From contig JAJHTX010000007.1 in assembly GCA_032164295.1 (NCBI GenBank), forward strand, positions 248,001 to 312,000: a stretch of 64,000 nt of DNA, written 5' to 3'. The notes below the pieces were generated by a model, which saw nothing but the letters and a program-made list of their open reading frames with translations, ran no database searches and had not been told where the DNA came from. A program made the position numbers and the translations under genes. Of the stretch, positions 57,855 through 64,000 are shown piece after piece. Numbering within the stretch: the first letter of the stretch is position 1; the number at the start of each line of letters is the position of its first letter. The stretch comes from Inonotus obliquus (Eukaryota > Basidiomycota > Agaricomycetes > Hymenochaetales > Hymenochaetaceae).

Positions 57855-59535
57855 ATGACGCTTGCTACCAGATCCGATGTTCAACCTATTCCCCCTAGTC
57901 TACTCCCGATCGCTGTAAGGACCTTTACTATATCTCAATACTTCCGGGTAGCCGTTCTCAGCGTCCTGGTCTATGATACCCGTGAGCATGGTACACAATA
58001 ATCGCAAGCAAAATACTGACGGCCGCGAAAGTAATTACGTTGGACAAAGAGGTATCAAACTCTTCTCAGCTCTTTTTCTGATTGTATAGTCTGACTGCCT
58101 GACGATCTAGGCGAGATACTTTTGGGTATGTCGACCAATCTTCTGTCATTGTTCGAGGTGCACACTGACTGTTGTGCCCATATAGAAAGTTCCGAGGAGA
58201 CCCGTCGACTTTGTATACTTTGTAGTAAGTATTGACCTTTGTTAATACTAGATAACGATAAAGAGTACACCAGAACCGCTACATCGGAATCTTCGGTGCT
58301 ATTTCTACTCTCTATTGTAAGTTGGTTGATTTACTGGTCACTGCAGTACGACTAAATCGTAACACACAAGGGCAATCGTTTTCCGCATCACTTCCCTTGT
58401 GAGTTCGATTGTGGAAAAGTTGCTTGACCGCTAATCAATTCCAACTAGGTGTATGTTGTCAAAACCGCATCACTTCAGATATGAGAAGAATGACACCATT
58501 CAGGTAACTTTGCGCAATGGACTCTCGATATTGCTAGTGAGTACTCACTACACGTTCGTAAATTCATGGCTCACCATCGGCTAGGCTGGATAACCATCAT
58601 TTCAATCGACTGTAAACATTTCAAGGCCTCCTTCTCTTGCTCATACTCATACTCTGAATAGATATCCTAATGATTCGCGTACTTGCGCTGTACTCGCAGG
58701 GTAGGATGCATTTGCTTGCGTCGTGTCATGCTTACACAGAACAGATAGGACATTGGCCCTTTTCTTGAAAACGATGCTTGTGTTGGAAGCCTCATCTAAA
58801 CTAGGATTGATCGTCTACATAGGTTTACAGGATCACGGTATGTTCCACGTTTAGGTTGTATATAATATCTTACATTACTTTCAGATGCGGTTGGCGGGAT
58901 CGCAACTATGACGTTCTGTGGTGTCGACAATATTCCTCCGTGGCAGCTTGGTTTGGGCGACTGGTGAGCAATCCAGGGAAATCTGAGCAAGAGCTCATCT
59001 CGATTTAGGCTCATCCCACTGGTATACGGAATGATTCTCATGGTGCTCGCACTTTACAAGGCTGCAGATTACTGGAGGATGTCCTTCGGATTTAAGGGGT
59101 TCACTCTTGTGAAGGTTCTCATACAAGACCAAGTGATGTACTATGCTCTGTACGTAGACCTCCTCATTGCCAAGTACATCATCTGATATAAGGTACTCGT
59201 AAGCGTCATCGCCTGCTCTGTGTTTGCCATTCTGCAGTTCAGAGTGTCTGTTTCGAACGCCTTCCTGTCGAATGTGCTGGGCAGTCTTGCAAACCCTGCA
59301 CTTCTCAGCGTTCTCGGCAGTCGAATGTTGTTCAACCTGAAGGAGGCCGGAGAACGAGGAGAGAACGAGGGAACGAGCTACAGAAGTCCAGCGAGCACGA
59401 TAAGCGAGATAGATTTTGCTGAGCCTGCCAACCCTCAAAGGTACGTTCTTGAATTGCATCTCTATCACGCAGAATATCTGATCAATGTTTAGAGAAAGTG
59501 GGACGGAGAGTGTTGGAAGCGCGGAAAATGCTTAA
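57855..59535 (+). CDS. DUF6533-type integral membrane protein (right array R6)
   Basis: The ATG at 57855 opens MTLATRSDVQPIPPSLLPIA. Family blocks follow: YFRVAVLSVLVYDT, RYFW, RRPVDFVYF, NRYIGIFGAIST, KPHHFRYEKNDTIQ (13 bases before KPH, as in R2), RVLALYSQ, TMTFCGVDNIPPW, VLALYKAADYWRMSFGFKG, FRVSVSNAFLSNVLGSLANP, RMLFNLKEAGERGENEG, and the tail ESGTESVGSAENA ending in TAA (59533-59535). The middle exons most resemble R2. Predicted multi-pass membrane protein; function unknown. Confidence 0.76.
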
Positions 59536-60799
59536 CGAGGTTCGCCAACTGGATATGGATATCCCAGCCGTGGATTATCCACGCGTCTCGTCGAATGCCT
59601 TGACCGTCAATATCTATTTATGGAGGCGCTGAGTGTCCTCGTTTCTCCCTTTTGCCTTTTTTTTGGCCTCAGTTTCGTATATCATCCCTTACGTATTTAG
59701 TATGTACACTCTGTCAACATTAGTATTGAGCAGGACGCCTGGTGTCCGGATATTTGTCTATTGAATTTGAATATAGCTTTGTTGTAAAATCGCTCCTTAT
59801 ATTTTGTACCGCATGACTCCGAAGGGTGAGGACAGACGGGCGAATACCAGCTGCTCGTTGCCGCGATCTCGTTCCGACATTTGCAATGCTCTGATCCACG
59901 CACCTCATGCAACGGGCACCGCAAACTACAATATTGAGCTACTTCGCTCTGGACCAACATGAGAAGCACTCAAATTCCGGCTCAACCTCAATCTTACCGC
60001 TGCAAGTCCGAGCTGAGTCTCTCGCGCTATATTCCAGTACTCGAACAAGTCCCCGAATAGACAGAATTAGAGAGAAATTAGCCAACCTGAATAATCATCT
60101 TGAAATCACTCTTCTCTCACTGTGTTTATATGGGCTTTCCTCATCCTCCGCGACGCTGTCAGAGGCTTAGGCATCTCGATCTCCCCAGAGACCAAGAAGA
60201 ACTGTGGTAGCAGAACGAAAAGGGTAGGAATCCTGTTGGGCAGCTCCCGGGCCACTAGTAACTTGCTAGTCTGTGAGCCACTGTTACGAACAGTAATGAC
60301 AGCTGCCGTGCACCAGAGAGCCAGAACAAGGTTCGGGAGCCGAGTGAAGTCACGAGTCCATAGGCACCACCAAATCTTGTATATATCCCATCGGTAAACC
60401 CAGTCGCGCGCGTCAACTCGGAGGGAATCTAGGTTGACAATTGCGTTTCTTGTTAGACGGCGTTCAACGTTTTCATAGACCATCATATATGTCATTATGC
60501 ATAAGAGCAAACGAAATACTGCAATACGACAATTTGATTCACCCCCACACAGCTACAGAGAACTAAGAACCCTGTGGAATCATCCTCTACAGGGGTGTGC
60601 AGATCATACACGTATTGAAGCCAGTGGAAATCATGTGTCAAATTCTACCTGTTCGTGACGAATTCACGGTCCGCACTAGAAGAGAAATGAATCTCGTATC
60701 AGCACAAGGGAGTTGATCACTACAATAAATTCGCTCTGTTAGTCACCTTTCTAGTCATCCCGGCTAAAAATCAAACTAACGGGTCCCATTCCGGTGGTC
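59536..60799. repeat. R6-R7 intergenic array repeat
   Basis: 3' flank block; about 59,855-60,165 is nearly identical to 43,255-43,560 after R3. Minus-strand membrane-like relic segments (TAAVITVRNSGSQTSKLLVA near 60,240-60,310) match those at 36,500 and 43,650. From about 60,400 to 60,800 the sequence is unique and nothing is recognised. Confidence 0.45.
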
Positions 60800-61200
60800 T
60801 AACAGCCCTCCACGAGTCCTTATCTCTCTGTGAGATCTCTACCAACCAGCCTTCCACGTCTCCTGCTTGCGGGGCCATACATTCGGGTCTATGCGCATCT
60901 CTGGGTCGATCACATCAGTAAACTTATTGTTCCAGCTTTCTTCCGCTTTCTCCGATCACAAGAGCGAGAGAAACAAGACGAAAGGCTTCAGGACTTGCAT
61001 GACGGACCGAGGAAGCTTGCGGAGAAACACAGGGCCATATATCGTGGTGATGAGTTGCCTTTGATCGGCATCGTCATTGCACCGTGGGCGGTTCGCAAAT
61101 ACATCATTGAAGTGCGCCGTGGATTCAAGGTATCGAGGTCCCGAGCTTATGGAATTAATGGGCTGAATTGTTGGAGAATCGCGATAGCGTGTATAGAACG
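60800..61200 (-). pseudogene. Opposite-strand companion ORF relic (unit R7)
   Basis: Minus-strand remnant aligning over most of the length of 43831-44223: HAIAILQQFSPLIP-like, RKLPRSVMQVLKPF, EKAEESWNNKF and RKQETWKAGW blocks, in changing frames with stops. The 184-codon plus-strand frame (60,830-61,384) is antisense to it and has no support of its own. Confidence 0.4.
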
Positions 61201-62144
61201 AACCGCGCGAGTATTATATGATTGCGTCGTCGGGTTGGCTAAATGGAACGTACAGGACAAGGGACACTATGCTGAGATCGACGGACGGTACCTGCGAGAC
61301 GAGGCGCAAAGTGAGGCAGTGAAGGCTGCGAGAGCTGGAAGAGTAATCCCCCGACTTCGCTTTCAAACTAAGGAGCACTGGTGAAGGGTGTGAGGCAGAA
61401 ATATAGCTTGAAAATGTATCGCACGAGTGATGGGTGCACGACACATCTGTGACATACCATTTAGAATGCGTACTGTAGAAATTGAGCGGTGTTATACTCG
61501 CAGTCGATGCAATGCCAGGAGCAAATGTCGACGAGCAGGTTCAGTTATGTTCAGAATGTCACATTGGTGTAATTTCACACGTGATGGGGTCACAGTAACG
61601 TGGCGCAGAGGCGTGCTCGTATCTCGGTGAACGAACAGTGCCTTCTACTCGAGTCCATGCGCCGTTCGTTGAGCAGGTCAACCGAGTTGAGATAGTATCG
61701 CGCTGCATGACCGCACGTACAATCTCACCTTACCTCCCCGAATTCTTGTGGTAAATAGCTTTTATTTTGTAGTTCAACGATGGTGATTGATTCCAACTTG
61801 TCTGGTGGAAACTGTTCATTGCTTGCATTCACGAAGTCGCCAAGCCTACGATCTCGAAATGATGGTTCTTTCTCGTTACTCTGTTGTCTCCGGGTGGCAC
61901 CCGTTGTATTTGCCTCTTCATCTCGACTCGTACCGCTGAGTGGACAACGGGCGGAGTTCTTACGCGTTCCAATCTGAAGCAGTAGAGACCATCATGCCCG
62001 GATGTACCCATCGAATGTAAAGCGAAGCAAGATACGGAGTACGGGAGATATGAAAGGGTGACTTACAAATACCGTGTACTATATAATCTGAAATCTTGAC
62101 CCCACAACCCGAGCTCATTCTCACTGCATACCTTTGCCCAACGG
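61201..62144 (+). promoter_or_regulatory. R7 upstream region: CACGTG motif and TATA box
   Basis: CACGTGATGGGGTCACAG starts at 61578, 567 bases before the R7 ATG. TATATAA lies at 62080-62086. Confidence 0.5.
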
Positions 62145-63824
62145 ATGACGCTTACTACGAGATCCGGTGTTGAACCTATTCCCCCTAGTCTACTCCCAAT
62201 CGTTGTAAGGGACTATACTATAGCTCGATACTTCCGGGTAGCCATTCTCAGTGTCCTGGTCTATGATACCCGTGAGCATGGTTTACAATAATCGCAAATT
62301 ATATACTGATAGCTACGAAAGTCATTACTTTGGATAAGGAGGTATCAAACTCTTCTCGTCTCTTTTTTGAATCGTATAGTGCTGACTGTCTGACGATCTA
62401 GGCAAGATACTTCTGGGTACAACCACCAATCTTCTGTCATTGTTCGAGGTGCACACTAACTGTTGTGCCCATATAGAAAGTTCCGAGGAGACCCGTCGAC
62501 TTTGTATACTTTGTAGTAAGTATTAACATTTGTGAATACAATATAGTGCTAAAGAACATACCAGAACCGCTACATCGGAATATTCGGTGCTATTTCTAAT
62601 CTCTATTGTAAGTTGGTTGATTTACTGGTCATTGCAGTACGACTAAATCGTAACACACAAGATGACTCGTTTTCCGCATCACTTCCCTTGTGAGTTCGGC
62701 GGTAGAAAGTTGTTTGACCGCTAATCAATTCAGACTAGGTGTATGTCATCAAACCTCATCAGCTCAGATGTGAGAAGAATGACGTAATTCAGGTAATTTT
62801 GCTGAATGGACTCTCAATATGTCCAGTGAGTACTGTCACGCGTTCTGAAACTTATGGCTCACTGTTGACCAGACTGGATAACCGTCATTTCAATCGACTG
62901 TATGCATTTAAAGGTCCCTTTCTCTTGCTCACATTCACACTCCGAATAGACATCCTAATGATTCGCGTACTTGCGCTGTACTCGCAAGGTGGGATATAGT
63001 TGCTTGCGATACGCCGTGCTTACACACAACAGATAGGACATTGGCCCATTTCTTGAAAACGTTGCTGGTGTTGGAGGCCGCGTCTAAACTAGGATTGATG
63101 ATTTATGGAATTGTACTACAACGCAGTATGTCATATGTTTATTGGATTGAATAGAGTATCTTGCCTTGCTTTCAGATGCGGTTGGCGGGTTCGGAACTAT
63201 GACGTTCTGTGGTACTGACAATATTCCTCTGTGGCATCTTGGAGTGGCCGACTGGTGAGCAATTCAGGGCAATCTAAACAAGTACTCATCTCTATTTAGG
63301 CTCATCCCAATGGTATACGGAATGATTCTCATGGTGCTAGCACTGTACAAGGCCGCAGATTACTGGAGGATGTCCTTTGGGTTCAAGGGATTCACGCTTG
63401 TGAAAGTTCTCATACAGGACCAAGTGATGTACTATTCTCTGTAAGTATGCCCCTTCGTTACCATACTCATCATCTGACAATGTACTCCAAAGCGTCATCG
63501 CCTGCTCTGTGTTTGCCATTCTACAGTTCAGAGTATGGGTTTCGAACGTCTTCCTGTCCGATGTGCTGTGCAGTCTTGCAAACCCTGCACTTCTCAGCGT
63601 TCTCGGCAGTCGAATGTTGTTCAACCTGAAGGAGGCTGGAGAACGAGGCGAGAACGAGGGAACGAGCTACGGATCTCCATCGAGTACTATAAGCGAGATG
63701 GATTTCGCCGAGCCTGCCAACCCGCAAAGGTACGTTCTTCATTTGCATTTCTAATATGCAGAATATCTGATCATTGTTTAGAGAAAGTGGGACGGAGAGT
63801 GTTGGAAGCGCGGAAAATGCTTAA
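62145..63824 (+). CDS. DUF6533-type integral membrane protein (right array R7)
   Basis: The ATG at 62145 opens MTLTTRSGVEPIPPSLLPIV, then YFRVAILSVLVYDT. Middle exons: KVPRRPVDFVYF, NRYIGIFGAISNLY, KPHQLRCEKNDVIQ, ILMIRVLALYS. From 62967 to the stop the sequence is identical by eye to R1 (LEAASKLGLMIYGIVLQ, TMTFCGTDNIPLWHLGVADW, VLALYKAADYWRMSFGFKG, RMLFNLKEAGERGENEG, ESGTESVGSAENA). The TAA is at 63822-63824. All donors are GT, so unlike R1 it should splice normally. Function unknown. Confidence 0.78.
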
Positions 63825-64000
63825 CGATGTTCGCCAACTGGATATGGATATCCCAGCCGTGGATTATCCACGCGTCTCGTCGGATGCCTCCTGTTTGACT
63901 GCCAATATATTTTTATCGAGGCCCCGGTGTCCTCGTTTCTCCCCTTTGCCTTTCTTTTGGCCTCAGTCTCGAATATCGTCCCTTATGTGTTTTGTATGTA
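63825..64000. repeat. R7 3' flank, array repeat at window edge
   Basis: The 3' flank block common to array units; it resembles those after R2, R3 and R5. The array probably continues beyond the window. Confidence 0.5.

Noticed and set aside
60830..61384. 184-codon plus-strand ORF as a gene
   Set aside because: It is antisense to the companion relic, has no counterpart kept open in other units beyond chance (only a part at 48,103-48,396), and shows no domain.

Overview
The window is nuclear DNA of a filamentous basidiomycete, most likely an agaricomycete. Genes are broken by many short GT-AG introns (about 45-70 bases). The dominant gene family is the DUF6533-type integral membrane protein family, which I know mainly from basidiomycetes. 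Single-copy genes with clear eukaryotic homologues (EBP2, CDC37, heme oxygenase) lie among cytochrome P450s. I see no CRISPR array, rRNA or recognisable tRNA gene.

Layout. (1) 1-9,308: a left tandem array of three DUF6533 genes on the minus strand (L1-L3), with a 377-bp CACTA-type MITE between L1 and L2. (2) 9,309-32,412: a core of mostly single-copy genes: EBP2 (+), a diverged DUF6533 gene (-), a P450 (-), a sterol-methyltransferase-like gene (-), a second diverged DUF6533 gene (-), a second P450 (+), CDC37 (-), heme oxygenase (-) and a secreted protein with an alginate-lyase-type domain (+). (3) 32,860-64,000: a right tandem array of seven DUF6533 genes on the plus strand (R1-R7), which continues to the window edge. 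Both arrays are transcribed outward from the core.

Each array unit is more than one gene. A decayed open reading frame lies upstream on the opposite strand. Between it and the DUF6533 start, nine of ten copies carry a motif CACGTGAT(A/G)GGTCAC about 490-630 bases before the ATG, followed in the right array by a TATA box. The units exchange sequence: R1 and R7, 28 kb apart, share about 861 bp without a visible difference, introns included.

The R5-R6 interval is full of transposons. R5 is broken in an exon by a solo LTR (5-bp target duplication CAAGT). Downstream are a Mutator-like non-autonomous element (9-bp duplication) and an hAT-like element (8-bp duplication) that itself holds a second solo LTR (duplication ACATG). 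The nearly identical R2-R3 interval serves as an empty-site control and appears to carry an excision footprint of the hAT-like element. Both solo LTRs keep an intact 258-codon ORF upstream of their TATA box.

Function. The P450 / methyltransferase / P450 group could be a small specialised-metabolism cluster, though no backbone synthase is in view. EBP2, CDC37 and heme oxygenase are housekeeping or stress genes. The DUF6533 arrays have no known function; their copy number, conversion and upstream motif suggest a fast-evolving membrane family. Exon boundaries were placed by eye; those of the array genes around the middle short exons are not settled.
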